A stretch of DNA of 64,000 bases from Microseira sp041929235 (GCF_041929235.1 NZ_JBHFNP010000235.1:1-64000); one strand, 5' to 3'; positions 15,901-24,939 are shown, counted from the first letter of the stretch. Numbers and translations are program-made. The notes: generated by a model from the letters alone, not told the origin.

Positions 15901-18897
15901 GAAAGGCTTAGCATCGAGCTTTTCCAGCAGATTTAATGCCAGTTCTCCAAATTCAGCTCCCGATTCTAACTCGCCCATGACTCCGCATAGAATCAGTCCG
16001 TAATTTGCATAAGCATGAGTATGAGTCGATGCATTACCATATTCAAGCGCTAACTGAATCTGTTTAAAAGTAATCAGAGGTAACAGAACTGGAGTGACCA
16101 TGTAGGCAGAAGGACAGAGTTTTAACAGTATTTGAGTCGCTGCCAGTTTTTGCGGGTCAGTCATATCAGGCAAGTCAATTAAATCCTGAATGCGTTTCCC
16201 CTGTAAAGCCAATTGCGTCTGTTCAAAAGTCAGGGGAATTTCTGTCGGTTCAGGATCTTTAGGTAGATCTATACCCAAGAGTGCGAGAATGTCTAAACCA
16301 AAATTTAAAGATTGTTTGAGTTGGTTTTGCGCTTTTAAAGCTTGAATTTTAACTTGATAAACTTTGATTTTATCTAAAAGCGCATTCGCATTTTGCAGAA
16401 CAGTTTCTGCCAATTGCTCCATTTGCTCAAACTCACCGTTTAGATACATCGCCTCTGTGGCTTCTTCATAGAGTCCCAAAGTCAGGTTGTAATGGTTCTG
16501 CCAGCACTCAATATCTAGGAGTTCTAAACCTACAGTTAAATACTTTTTAGCAGCTCCGTAAGCCGTTGAAGATTTAGCTTTACGTCCAGCAATTAAGTTC
16601 AACTCAGCGAGTTCGTCCCGTTCTATTTGAGCGGTAATTAACTCTACTCCAATATTCAGTTGATTGACAATATCAAAAATTTTCTCTTCTCTTTCTGCTT
16701 CAAGAGTATTCCTCAACAGCAGTCGCCCTATTTCGAGATGGGTTGATTGTTTCTTGTTTTCGGGAATCAAAAAATATGCCGCTTGCTGCACTCGGTCATG
16801 TAAAAACTTGTATGGAACCGATAAATCAGACGTTTGTGCAATTTCCAGCGATTCCGATTCCTGAAAAAACTTGTAAACTTCGCTAATTGGAATAACTAAC
16901 CCTTCTTGCAATGCTTTCCATAGGTCAGCCGCTGTTTCGCTTTGAGATTTTTCATGAACAATTGCCAGGGTTGCCAAGTCAAATTGGTTGCCGATGCAGG
17001 CTGCTAGTTTCAAAACTTCCTGAGTATTCACAGGTAATTTTTGCAACTGAACTGCCATAAACTCGACGACATCATCGGTCAATGCCAGCGCCTTCACTTG
17101 GGCAATGTCGCACTGCCAATAGCTGGCATTAAAATCAAACGCAATCAACCCATCTTCATAAAGAGATTTGAGGAATTGAGTCGCAAAAAAAGGATTGCCT
17201 TTGGTCTTAGCGAAAACCAGTTCTGTCAAAGGAATTGCCCTTTCTGCTGGACAACTTAGGGTATCGGCAATCAGGCGATTTAGAGAAGGTTGGTCTAGGG
17301 GTGCTAAAGTAATTTGATTGACTGTCGCCGATTCTTTGCGAATCTCATCCAAGGTCAGCATTAGTGGATGGGCGGGAAACACTTCGTTATCGCGATAAGC
17401 TCCCATTAACAATAGATAGCGCGTATTCGTCTCGCTCATCAACAATTGCATTAGCTTCAATGAAGCAGAGTCTGACCACTGTAAATCATCTAATAAAATG
17501 ACTAAAGGATGCTCTTTTGTAGCGAATACTCGGATGAAATTTTGCCATAATAGATTGAAGCGATTTTGAGCGGCAATTCCCTCTATTTCTGGCACTTTTG
17601 GCTGCTTGCCAATCAGTTGTTCTAATTCTGGGATGACATCGATAATAACCTGACCATTTTCACCTAAAGCCTCTAGGATTTTAACTTTCCATTTTTGCAA
17701 CTCGGTAGAATTTTCTGTGAGTAATTGCTGCATCAAGTTTTGGAATGCTTGCACCCACGCGGAAAAGGGAATATCGCGCTTGAATTGGTCAAATTTACCC
17801 TTGATGAAGTAACCCCTTTGGCGGACAATGGGTTTGTGAACTTCATTAACTACGGCGGTTTTGCCAATCCCAGAAAAGCCAGCAACTAGCATGATTTCTT
17901 TCCCCCCTTTAGTAAGGGGGGGCAGGGGGGGATTGCTGACGCGCTCAAATGCCTCTAATAAGGTTTTTACTTCAGCTTCTCTGCCGTAAAGTTTTTCAGG
18001 GATGACGAAGCGATCGCCTACATCCCTCTCCCCCAAACTAAACTCACTAATACTGCTTTTTTCTTGCCATTGCTGCCAACATTTTTCTAAGTCATATTGC
18101 AATCCAAATGCACTTTGATACCGCAACTCAGCCGGTTTCGCCATCAATTTAATCGCGATGTCTGAAACCGCTTGGGGAATCGTTGGGACAATTTCAATCG
18201 GCGGAGTTGGTCGGCGCGCAATGTGGCAGTGAATTAACTCCATTGGGTCAGTTGATTGAAATGGCAATCGACCTGTTAGTAGTTGGTAAAATGTCACCCC
18301 CAACGAGTAAAAGTCTGTCCGATAGTCGATGCCGCGATTCATCCTGCCAGTTTGTTCTGGGGAAATGTAAGCTAGGCTTCCTTCCAGGACGTTAGGGTTA
18401 GCAATCTCCTGATTTTCTCTCGGCAATAAAGAGGCGATGCTAAAGTCAATTAGTTTTACTTCTTTGGTTTCAGGATTAATAATAATATTCTGAGGCTTGA
18501 TATCTTTATGAATCACTCGGTTGTGATAAAGTCCTGCTAAAATTTGGGCGATCGCAATCCCATAGGGCAAAAATTCATCGAGGCTCATTGACCTGTCGCC
18601 CAGGTATTCAGACAGGGATATTCCCCCCGTATCTTCCATGACTAAAGCAAAACTATTGCCATATTTTTCCAACACAATCGGTTTAACAATTCCTGCTAAA
18701 TCGAGATTTTTGGTGATAGTATACTGATTGCGAAACTGCACCAATTCGCTGAAAGTAGGATACTCGCTTTTGAGCAGTTTTATCACAACGGATTTTTGCT
18801 CTGACTCCGAAATTCCCCGATAAACTATCGTTCTAGATCCATCGTATATTTGTTCGGTGATGCGATAGTTAGGAAAGACGGGGAAATTTCTGCTCAT
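12925..18897 (-). CDS. Ser/Thr kinase - AAA ATPase - GAF - PAS - histidine kinase multidomain protein
   Basis: A 1,990-residue signalling protein counted from ATG 18897; an earlier in-frame GTG/ATG would add 19 residues. Domains in order: Hanks-type kinase (about 10-270; catalytic H-K-D-I-K-P-Q-N, D-F-S in the metal loop); an AAA/STAND-like ATPase with Walker A G-F-S-G-I-G-K-T (about 345) and L-L-D-D-L-Q-W-S; a long helical TPR-like region; a GAF domain (about 1370-1530); a PAS domain (about 1550-1670); and a histidine kinase with phospho-His near 1692 in A-G-V-A-H-E-I-N and ATP lid G-S-G-L-G-L-D-I-V. This architecture is recurrent in filamentous cyanobacteria. The ligand is unknown. The downstream receiver proteins are plausible partners. 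Confidence 0.9.
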   Translation of the reverse strand: MSRNFPVFPNYRITEQIYDGSRTIVYRGISESEQKSVVIKLLKSEYPTFSELVQFRNQYTITKNLDLAGIVKPIVLEKYGNSFALVMEDTGGISLSEYLGDRSMSLDEFLPYGIAIAQILAGLYHNRVIHKDIKPQNIIINPETKEVKLIDFSIASLLPRENQEIANPNVLEGSLAYISPEQTGRMNRGIDYRTDFYSLGVTFYQLLTGRLPFQSTDPMELIHCHIARRPTPPIEIVPTIPQAVSDIAIKLMAKPAELRYQSAFGLQYDLEKCWQQWQEKSSISEFSLGERDVGDRFVIPEKLYGREAEVKTLLEAFERVSNPPLPPLTKGGKEIMLVAGFSGIGKTAVVNEVHKPIVRQRGYFIKGKFDQFKRDIPFSAWVQAFQNLMQQLLTENSTELQKWKVKILEALGENGQVIIDVIPELEQLIGKQPKVPEIEGIAAQNRFNLLWQNFIRVFATKEHPLVILLDDLQWSDSASLKLMQLLMSETNTRYLLLMGAYRDNEVFPAHPLMLTLDEIRKESATVNQITLAPLDQPSLNRLIADTLSCPAERAIPLTELVFAKTKGNPFFATQFLKSLYEDGLIAFDFNASYWQCDIAQVKALALTDDVVEFMAVQLQKLPVNTQEVLKLAACIGNQFDLATLAIVHEKSQSETAADLWKALQEGLVIPISEVYKFFQESESLEIAQTSDLSVPYKFLHDRVQQAAYFLIPENKKQSTHLEIGRLLLRNTLEAEREEKIFDIVNQLNIGVELITAQIERDELAELNLIAGRKAKSSTAYGAAKKYLTVGLELLDIECWQNHYNLTLGLYEEATEAMYLNGEFEQMEQLAETVLQNANALLDKIKVYQVKIQALKAQNQLKQSLNFGLDILALLGIDLPKDPEPTEIPLTFEQTQLALQGKRIQDLIDLPDMTDPQKLAATQILLKLCPSAYMVTPVLLPLITFKQIQLALEYGNASTHTHAYANYGLILCGVMGELESGAEFGELALNLLEKLDAKPFKAMTLFVESCFIKHWKKHVKETLKPFLDSYFSGLETGDLEHAGYSAHRYCYHLYFSGSTELSRVELEMQTYRDAINKINQDSILQLHQIYHQLVLNLLGMTENPCRLIGSACDEAKMLPLHIANNYRIACYYFYLNKLILCYLFGEYKQAVEHSVGAEQYLDAGVASILVPIFYTYDSLSKLAVYADVAISEPQKILEDIANNQQKMQNWGESAPMNYLHKLYLVEAERHRVLGEKVEAIAMYDLAIKGAKENEYANEEALANELAAKFYLEWGKEKIAQVYLTDAYYAYARWGAKAKVEDLEKRYPQLLAPILNQKTALKTGETIAQMMTGTITSSSSGVSEILDLATVIKASQSLSGEIHLERLLSTLMQVIIENAGAEKSSLILLEKDSFFVAAQSVSGKGCNLHSTPVADSEQIPITLINYVWRTQKTLVINDATAENTFAGDSYIIRHQPKSVLCMPIQNQGVAIALLYLENNLIAGAFTPARLEVLKVLASQAAISIKNAQLYANLETIVEQRTQELQESQVKFSGILQIAGDAIISVNENQQICLFNQAAEQMFGYTAQEVIGQHLDILLPNNVRDRHRHHIGQFGSEEVPFRSMGKTERGKIQGQRKNGELFPAEASISRLQLRDGLLFTVIMNDITERKQAEEAIKQKNQELASTLQQLQTTQEELIQSEKMAALGQLVAGVAHEINTPLGAIRSSVGYISDFLQENLGKFPSLFRELTPEREEQFLALLERSLTNTTTISGRERRQLRKALTSELEAQNINNADTLANFLLDLGIRDNLEPLIPLLQQPDSDSFLKIVRSFARLQESTRDITTASDRAAKVVFALKTYARYDQTGETVQANILDGLEAVLTLYHNQIKHGVELIRHYQELPPIECYFDELNQVWTNLIHNALQAMDNKGTLTIAAIQQEGDIKISITDSGKGISDEIKDKIFQPFFTTKPAGEGSGLGLDIVRKIVAKHQGTITFASVPGQTTFTVSLPML

Positions 18898-19027
18898 GGT
18901 TGGACTCGTATTTGGAATTGGTGTAACAATTATATGCGATACGGCAAGAGCCACACTTCGTGACCCCGCCCTTTAAACTCAGTATTGTGACTAATTTTTG
19001 CTCTGCGATCTTGCACTTGTGCTTCCA

Positions 19028-19148
19028 CCCCGCCAGGGAATTTATTCCCTGGCTAATAGCGGAAGTCCACTTAAGTGGACTAAAAGCTTTTTTAGTCGGA
19101 TTTATCCGACTTTTGCTATTAGACGGGGAATTTATTCCCCGGCGGGTT
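19028..19148. repeat. Nested multi-hairpin palindrome, ~120 bp
   Basis: Four short perfect palindromes (GCCAGGGAATTTATTCCCTGGC-type at 19032-19053, AGTCCACTTAAGTGGACT, AGTCGGATTTATCCGACT, CGGGGAATTTATTCCCCG) are arranged so that the whole block is itself an imperfect inverted repeat, with CCCGCC...GGCGGG ends and an AAAAGCTTTTTT centre. The rest of the 1-kb gap between the kinase gene and argD (18898-19909) holds HIP1 sites, one family B copy and no gene. Confidence 0.7.
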
Positions 19149-19593
19149 GTGACTGGTGCAATATCTGTGTGCAACATAAGCGATGGCAAAGCTTTTGCGT
19201 AGCAAGTATCGCGCCTTAGTAAATTCCCCTGACTAGAAGGGTTAGATGCACCAATCGTGTCAGTATACTCAACTACGCATAAACTCAAGGCAATGATTCC
19301 TAGTTAATTATATTCTCTCGATTTACATACTATCCTGAAAAAATGTTAATTTCCAGTAATTTCAGTAAAATCGCGTAAAAGCTAGATTCAGCATAAAAAC
19401 GGATGAAGCGAGTAAATTAGAGCCTAAAAGTCTGAAAAGTGCCCGATACGGCGCGGTCTAGCATTGCGCCATAGGCGATCGCGGAATTACGTAAGTAATT
19501 AATGTACCGCAGTTAACCGTACTTTTACGCAGGCAATCGCTTTGGGTGATGCGTTCGCTTGTGGCAACTGGATGATTTCGTAACATTATTATC

Positions 19594-19698
19594 CCAGGAC
19601 TTACCCACGACCTTGCCATCACCAAAGTTTCGACCTAGATCTCTAGTTTACAAATCAACGATTTTTCAGAGAAACCCGGTGTCTTTGCGTAAGTCCTG
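19594..19698. mobile_element. Family B MITE copy
   Basis: Starts CCAGGACTTACCCACGAC and ends TTTGCGTAAGTCCTG, with inner motifs CACCAAAGTTTCG, ATCAACGATTTTTC and AGAAACCCGG shared with copies at 21555, 26221, 29036 and 46574. Non-coding, about 105 bp. Confidence 0.7.
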
Positions 19699-19909
19699 TA
19701 TCGATAAAAATTCAATAATTACAGTAATATTACTGTGAGAAAATTAATAATTTGTGAAAAAGCAACGGAACTACGGGTCAATAAATAATACAATTAATAG
19801 ATCTGCTCAATGGGAAAACAGCCGTCTTCGATCTAAACCCAGCTAAAGCCAGATGTTTGAGCAGTTGAATTAGACAATATTGCAGTTAGCGAATTCAAAG
19901 GAACAGGTA

Positions 19910-21193
19910 GTGAGCGTAGAAACTTTAGTTGAGAACCCCCAAATCCCGGCAGAATCAGCACCCGTGCTGTCGGAAGCGTTCGATTCAGCCAATTTTGACC
20001 AATCGGTGATGTCCACCTACGCGCGTTTTTCCCTGGCGTTGGAACGGGGGGAGGGTTGTCGCGTTTGGGACACTCAAGGACGGGAATATCTAGATTTTGT
20101 CGCCGGAATTGCCACTTGCACTTTAGGACACGCTCATCCAGCAATGGTTGAAACCGTAACCAAACAAATTCAAACCTTGCATCACGTTTCTAACTTGTAT
20201 TACGTCCCCGTGCAAGGACAGTTGGCGAAGTGGTTAATCGACCATTCCTGTGCCGAGCGGGTGTTTTTCTGCAACTCCGGTGCCGAAGCGAACGAAGGGG
20301 CAATTAAATTGGCGCGGAAATACGCCCACACGGTTCTAGAAATCGAGTTTCCGGTAATTTTGACCGCCCACGCCAGTTTCCACGGGCGCACGCTAGCGAC
20401 GATTACAGCCACGGGTCAGCCGAAGTATCAAAAGAATTTTGACCCCTTGATGCCGGGATTCCACTACGTGGAATATAACGATATTGAGGCGATTCGGAAT
20501 GCGATCGCCGAAATCGATGAAGGCGATCGGCGCGTCTGTGCAATTATGCTAGAAGCGTTGCAAGGCGAAGGCGGCGTCCGTCCGGGAGAAAAAGAATACT
20601 TCCAAGCTGTACGTCAAATTTGCGACGAAACTGGGATTCTACTAATTCTCGACGAAGTGCAAGTCGGAATGGGACGCAGCGGCAAATATTGGGGATACGA
20701 AAATCTGGGAATTGAACCGGATATCTTCACCAGTGCCAAAGGATTGGGTGGCGGGATTCCCATCGGCGCCACATTGTGCAAAGCTAAGTGCGATGTTTTC
20801 CAACCCGGAGATCACGCCAGCACCTTTGGCGGCAACCCTTTTGCTTGTGCGGTGGCATTGACGGTGTGTCAAACTCTGGAAAAAGAGAACCTGCTGCAAA
20901 ATGTGCAACAACGTGGCGAACAATTGCGGGAAGGATTGAGAGCGATCGCATCCAAATACCCGGATAAAATCGCTGAAGTACGCGGCTGGGGTTTAATTAA
21001 CGGCATGGAATTAAAAGCCGATATTGCAATAACTTCAGCCGATATCGTCAAAGCAGCGATGGCTCAAGGCGTGTTATTAGTACCAGCAGGACCAAAAGTC
21101 GTCCGGTTTGTACCGCCTTTAATTGTCAGTGCCGAGGAAGTCGATCGGGCATTACAAGCGGTGGAAAAGGCAATGTTGTCTCTGACAGCGTAG
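19910..21193 (+). CDS. argD: Acetylornithine aminotransferase
   Basis: A 427-residue class III PLP-dependent aminotransferase. From GTG 19910, with AGGAA seven bases upstream; a TTG 30 bp earlier is in frame but lacks a site. Key features are V-A-G-I-A-T-C-T-L-G-H near 68, F-C-N-S-G-A-E-A-N-E-G-A (PLP phosphate contact), I-L-D-E-V-Q-V-G-M-G-R, and the PLP lysine in T-S-A-K-G-L-G-G-G-I-P. The S-F-H-G-R-T and T-F-G-G-N-P-F-A-C blocks are typical of ArgD/OAT. It converts N-acetylglutamate semialdehyde to N-acetylornithine in arginine synthesis. It is monocistronic; a family C hairpin follows within 10 bp of the stop. Confidence 0.93.
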   Translation: MSVETLVENPQIPAESAPVLSEAFDSANFDQSVMSTYARFSLALERGEGCRVWDTQGREYLDFVAGIATCTLGHAHPAMVETVTKQIQTLHHVSNLYYVPVQGQLAKWLIDHSCAERVFFCNSGAEANEGAIKLARKYAHTVLEIEFPVILTAHASFHGRTLATITATGQPKYQKNFDPLMPGFHYVEYNDIEAIRNAIAEIDEGDRRVCAIMLEALQGEGGVRPGEKEYFQAVRQICDETGILLILDEVQVGMGRSGKYWGYENLGIEPDIFTSAKGLGGGIPIGATLCKAKCDVFQPGDHASTFGGNPFACAVALTVCQTLEKENLLQNVQQRGEQLREGLRAIASKYPDKIAEVRGWGLINGMELKADIAITSADIVKAAMAQGVLLVPAGPKVVRFVPPLIVSAEEVDRALQAVEKAMLSLTA

Positions 21194-21201
21194 ATGTGTA
21201 G

Positions 21202-21227
21202 GGTGCGTTAACGCAGTGTAACGCACC
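21202..21227. repeat. Family C hairpin
   Basis: GGTGCGTTAACGCAGTGTAACGCACC, 9 bp after the argD stop, forms a 7-bp inverted repeat (GGTGCGT/ACGCACC) with an inner GTTA..TAAC-type stem. The same unit occurs at 32794, 40319 and 56280. It might serve as an RNA hairpin for argD but lacks a T-run. Confidence 0.6.
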
Positions 21228-21312
21228 ATTCCTGCTCAATCGAATCTCATGACGGAACAGCAAGGATCAAAGCAAGAGTCGCCATTAAAGAAGCGCAGAG
21301 AGGAGTTATATC

Positions 21313-21518
21313 ATGTCCTTAAGCATCGGTAGCGTCAGCAAAGGAAGGGTTTATTTATCTTTTGCGCTGCGTTTAAACATATCTCGTAAAACCCACACCG
21401 TAAGCATCAACAACTATACACTACCATTGCTAACGGACATGATATGAAAGCTTTGTGTAAGGTATTGAATTGGAATGTGGATGACCTACCTGATGATTTT
21501 AGAGCGCCTGAGTCTTAA
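21313..21518 (+). pseudogene. Degraded XRE-type HTH regulator
   Basis: From ATG 21313, preceded by AGAGGAG, a frame of 44 residues ends at 21445-21447 with I-N-N-Y-T-L-P-L-L-T-D-M-I. The next frame, overlapping by ATGA, continues K-A-L-C-K-V-L-N-W-N-V-D-D-L. Together these look like the C-terminal helices of a Cro/C1-type HTH domain (typically ...LDKLCKALNCxVxDLL), split by a one-base shift. Upstream helices are poorly recognisable. It is a small decayed regulator or antitoxin remnant; the assignment is tentative. Confidence 0.35.
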
Positions 21519-21554
21519 TCAGACAAGCTACGCCTCTGGGACTCAATATATCGT

Positions 21555-21660
21555 CAGGACTTACGCAAACACCAAAGTTTCTATGAAAAATGTTCGCCAA
21601 AGCAAACTAGATATCGCAGCAAGAAACCCGGTTTCGAGGATCGTCGTGGGTAAGTCCCGA
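21555..21660. mobile_element. Family B MITE copy
   Basis: CAGGACTTACGCAAACACC at the left and GTGGGTAAGTCCC at the right are the terminal inverted repeats. The centre contains AGAAACCCGGTTTC. The remaining 250 bp to the next gene is AT-rich and has no recognised feature. Confidence 0.7.
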
Positions 21661-21926
21661 TCGTTTCACTGTTTCAGTACAAAAATTACCATTTTATATA
21701 AAAAATTATACCATTAGTCGTATTTTAATTAAGTATTTTTACTAGGTAAATTTGCTTCACAAAATAACCATCGTAAAAATACTGAATTATTAAAATTGTT
21801 GCCATTGATAAATCAATAAAATCATGGAGGCAATTCATATTGTATAAAACTATAATTGAATTAAATAGATTTTGAAGTAAACCTGTAGAAAAGTCAAAGA
21901 ATATTACTATTTTGAAAAAAAAGTAT

Positions 21927-24860
21927 ATGATTAAGAACCAAAAACTTGCCGAAACCATGACTGACAATCCTGCTCAAATAATTATTAAAGATAGACGGGA
22001 ATACAATAGCTGGGTGGCGAGTGAAACTCTAGAAGATTATGCCCTGCGCTATACGCCCAAATCTTTCCGCAAGTGGTCGGAGTTGCTGGTTGCCAATACA
22101 GCGATGGGAGGAATTTCTTTTTTAGCCTTAGAAGCGATTGGGGGATCAATAGCCATCAGCTATGGCTTTGCCAATTCCTTCTGGGCAATTGTTGTTGTGG
22201 GCGCGATTATTTTTCTGGCGGGTATCCCGATTTGTTACTACGCCTCGAAATATAACATCGATATGGATTTGCTAACGCGAGGCGCGGGATTCGGTTACAT
22301 TGGCTCCACGATTACTTCGCTAATTTATGCTTCGTTTACGTTTATATTCTTCGCCCTAGAAGCCGCGATTATGTCCCAGGCGCTAGAGCTATATTTCCAC
22401 CTGCCTTTGGCAATTGGTTATATCGTTTGTTCTTTAATTATTATTCCCTTGGTATTCTTTGGGGTGACTCTGATTAACCAGATCCAACTCTGGACGCAAC
22501 CCCTGTGGTTAATTTTGATGATTGCCCCTTATATTTTTGTGCTATACAAAGAGCCAGCCGCACTCTCTAATTGGTTCAACTTTGCCGGTAAATCGACTAG
22601 CGGTGCTGGTTTCGATCCGCTGTTGTTTGGTTCGGCGGCTACCGTATCTTTTTCTTTAATTGCCCAACTGGGAGAGCAAGTAGACTATCTGCGTTTTCTA
22701 CCCGATAAAACAGCAAAAAATCGCAATCGCTGGTGGCTGGCTGTGATTTTAGCAGGTCCTGGCTGGATTATTTTGGGGGGAGCCAAACAGTTAGGCGGCG
22801 CTTTTCTAGCCTCTTTAGCTGTAAGTCATGGGGTCAGTTTTACCAAAGCAGTCGAGCCAATTCAAATGTATCTAGCTGGGTTTGAAGCGATATTTTCAAA
22901 TCCAGCAATAGTTTTAACTGTTGGCACGCTGTTTGTGATTATTTCTCAGATTAAAATTAACGTCACCAATGCTTATGCAGGTTCCTTAGCTTGGTCAAAC
23001 TTCTTTTCCAGAGTGACGCACAGCCATCCGGGACGAGTGGTATGGCTGGTTTTTAACGTAGCGATCGCGCTGTTGATGATGGAACTCGGTGTCTTTGCTA
23101 CCCTGGAGAAGGTTTTGGGACTGTACTCCAATGTAGCGATCGCTTGGATTGGAGCCTTGGTGGCTGACTTAGCAATCAATAAACCCCTGGGAATCAGTCC
23201 CTCGTATATCGAATTTAAACGCGCTTATCTCTACAACATCAATCCGGTGGGATTTGGCTCCATGCTTGTAGGTTCCCTAGTTGCGATCGCCGCCTTCGTT
23301 GGTGTATTTGGCCCTGTTGCTCAAGCCTACTCTCCTTTCATCGCCCTGGGTTTAGCCTTTATTTTAGCTCCAATTATCGCCATTTTGACTAAAGGCAAAT
23401 ACTACATCGCTAGAGAAAATCTTTTGCTCAAAAATACAATTGCTCATTCCCTAAAATGTTCAATTTGTGGAGCGGAATACGAACCACAAGATATGGCTGA
23501 TTGTCCAGTATATGACGGTCACATTTGCTCTTTATGTTGCAGTTTAAACAGTCGATGCCACGATATTTGTAAACATTCAAAACTTACCAAAAACCGGCTA
23601 AGTAAAATCCAGATAAAAAATATTTTGCTCCAAAAAATATCTCCGCATATGGGATTAAGAATCTTAAAATTTATCGGAATTTTTTCGTTATTATCAGTCA
23701 CAGTAGGAGCCTGTTTAGGAATAATTTATTATCAAGAAATTTGGCTCTCTCCAGAAATTGCATTCCTGGCGAATGCGCTTTTAGGAACATTCCTCAAATT
23801 ATATGCTGCCTTGCTAGTTTTGATTGGGATTGGCACCTGGTGGTTAGTGCTGGCGCAGGAAAGCCGCGAGTTAGCAGAAGCAGAACTCGACAAGCAAAAT
23901 CTCCAGATGCAACAAGAAATTATAGAAAGGAAGAAGACAGAAATTGCCTTGCGGAAGTCTGAATCAAAACTGATCAAGCAAGCCAAAATTCTCCAGGAAA
24001 CCTTGCACAACTTGAACCAGACCCAAGCGCAACTGATTCAAACGGAAAAAATGTCCAGCCTCGGTCAATTAGTGGCGGGTGTTGCTCACGAAATTAATAA
24101 CCCAGTCAACTTCATTTATGCCAATATCACTCATGTAAAAGAATACAGTAATAACCTGCTTGATTTAATTAAATTGTACCAAGAATACTATCCAAATAGA
24201 AATTTAAAAATTCAAGATTTACAGTCAGAAATAGATCTGGAATTTTTGCGGGAAGATTTACCGAAAATACTTGATTCTATGAAAGTAGGAGCCAACCGCA
24301 TCCGCCAAATTGTCTTGACATTGCGAAACTTCTCGCGCTTAGATGAAGCCGAAATGAAGCCGGTGAATATCCATGAAGGCATTGATAGCACGCTGTTAAT
24401 TTTGCAGCATCGTCTCAAAGCCAAACCCGAGCGAGGCGAAATTGAAATTATTAAAGCATACAGCGATTTACCTGCGGTCGAATGTTATGCGGGCAAGCTC
24501 AACCAGGTGTTTATGAATATCTTGAGCAATGCCATCGATGCTTTAGAAGAAAGGGAAAAGGAAGCGGCAAAGGAAAAGCAGTCTCTCGCTTCTCCCTGCG
24601 TGCGGATTACGACTGAAATTATTGACAAAGATTGGGTCAGAATTAGCATCAAAGATAATGGAATAGGAATTACCGAGATAGTGAAATCTCGACTGTTCGA
24701 TCCCTTTTTTACCACCAAACAAGTCGGTCAAGGAACCGGATTGGGATTATCCATCAGTTATCAAATTATTGTCGAGCATCACCGCGGTAGGTTGCGGTGT
24801 CTATCCACACCAAAAAAAGGAACGGAGTTTCAGATTGAAATTCCGATTCGGCAAAGTTAA
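21927..24860 (+). CDS. NCS1 permease-histidine kinase fusion
   Basis: About 977 residues. Residues about 1-500 form a 12-helix nucleobase:cation symporter-1 (cytosine/purine permease-like) with N-T-A-M-G-G in the first helix and D-L-L-T-R-G-A-G-F-G-Y. At about 510-550 comes a Cys-rich patch with C-S-I-C-G, C-S-L-C-C and C-H-D-I-C that could bind metal. Two more helices (about 580-645), a coiled coil, and a histidine kinase with phospho-His about 721 (A-G-V-A-H-E-I-N-N-P) and ATP site D-N-G-I-G-I / G-T-G-L-G-L-S follow. The transporter half presumably senses a nucleobase-type ligand, as CbrA does with a different carrier. The start is uncertain (TTG 21912, ATG 21927 or ATG 21957). There is no adjacent response regulator. 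Confidence 0.85.
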   Translation: MIKNQKLAETMTDNPAQIIIKDRREYNSWVASETLEDYALRYTPKSFRKWSELLVANTAMGGISFLALEAIGGSIAISYGFANSFWAIVVVGAIIFLAGIPICYYASKYNIDMDLLTRGAGFGYIGSTITSLIYASFTFIFFALEAAIMSQALELYFHLPLAIGYIVCSLIIIPLVFFGVTLINQIQLWTQPLWLILMIAPYIFVLYKEPAALSNWFNFAGKSTSGAGFDPLLFGSAATVSFSLIAQLGEQVDYLRFLPDKTAKNRNRWWLAVILAGPGWIILGGAKQLGGAFLASLAVSHGVSFTKAVEPIQMYLAGFEAIFSNPAIVLTVGTLFVIISQIKINVTNAYAGSLAWSNFFSRVTHSHPGRVVWLVFNVAIALLMMELGVFATLEKVLGLYSNVAIAWIGALVADLAINKPLGISPSYIEFKRAYLYNINPVGFGSMLVGSLVAIAAFVGVFGPVAQAYSPFIALGLAFILAPIIAILTKGKYYIARENLLLKNTIAHSLKCSICGAEYEPQDMADCPVYDGHICSLCCSLNSRCHDICKHSKLTKNRLSKIQIKNILLQKISPHMGLRILKFIGIFSLLSVTVGACLGIIYYQEIWLSPEIAFLANALLGTFLKLYAALLVLIGIGTWWLVLAQESRELAEAELDKQNLQMQQEIIERKKTEIALRKSESKLIKQAKILQETLHNLNQTQAQLIQTEKMSSLGQLVAGVAHEINNPVNFIYANITHVKEYSNNLLDLIKLYQEYYPNRNLKIQDLQSEIDLEFLREDLPKILDSMKVGANRIRQIVLTLRNFSRLDEAEMKPVNIHEGIDSTLLILQHRLKAKPERGEIEIIKAYSDLPAVECYAGKLNQVFMNILSNAIDALEEREKEAAKEKQSLASPCVRITTEIIDKDWVRISIKDNGIGITEIVKSRLFDPFFTTKQVGQGTGLGLSISYQIIVEHHRGRLRCLSTPKKGTEFQIEIPIRQS

Positions 24861-24901
24861 AGGCTCTCTCGTACTTAGGGTGATAAATTTATAGAGTAGT
24901 G

Positions 24902-24939
24902 CGCGGTTACCCTGCGTCTTTAGACGCAGGGTAACCGCG
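24902..24939. repeat. Perfect 18-bp hairpin after the NCS1-kinase gene
   Basis: The arms CGCGGTTACCCTGCGTCT and AGACGCAGGGTAACCGCG are separated by TT, starting 41 bp after the stop. There is no downstream T-run, so it is either a REP-like element or a non-canonical transcription stop. No second copy was seen in the window. Confidence 0.6.
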
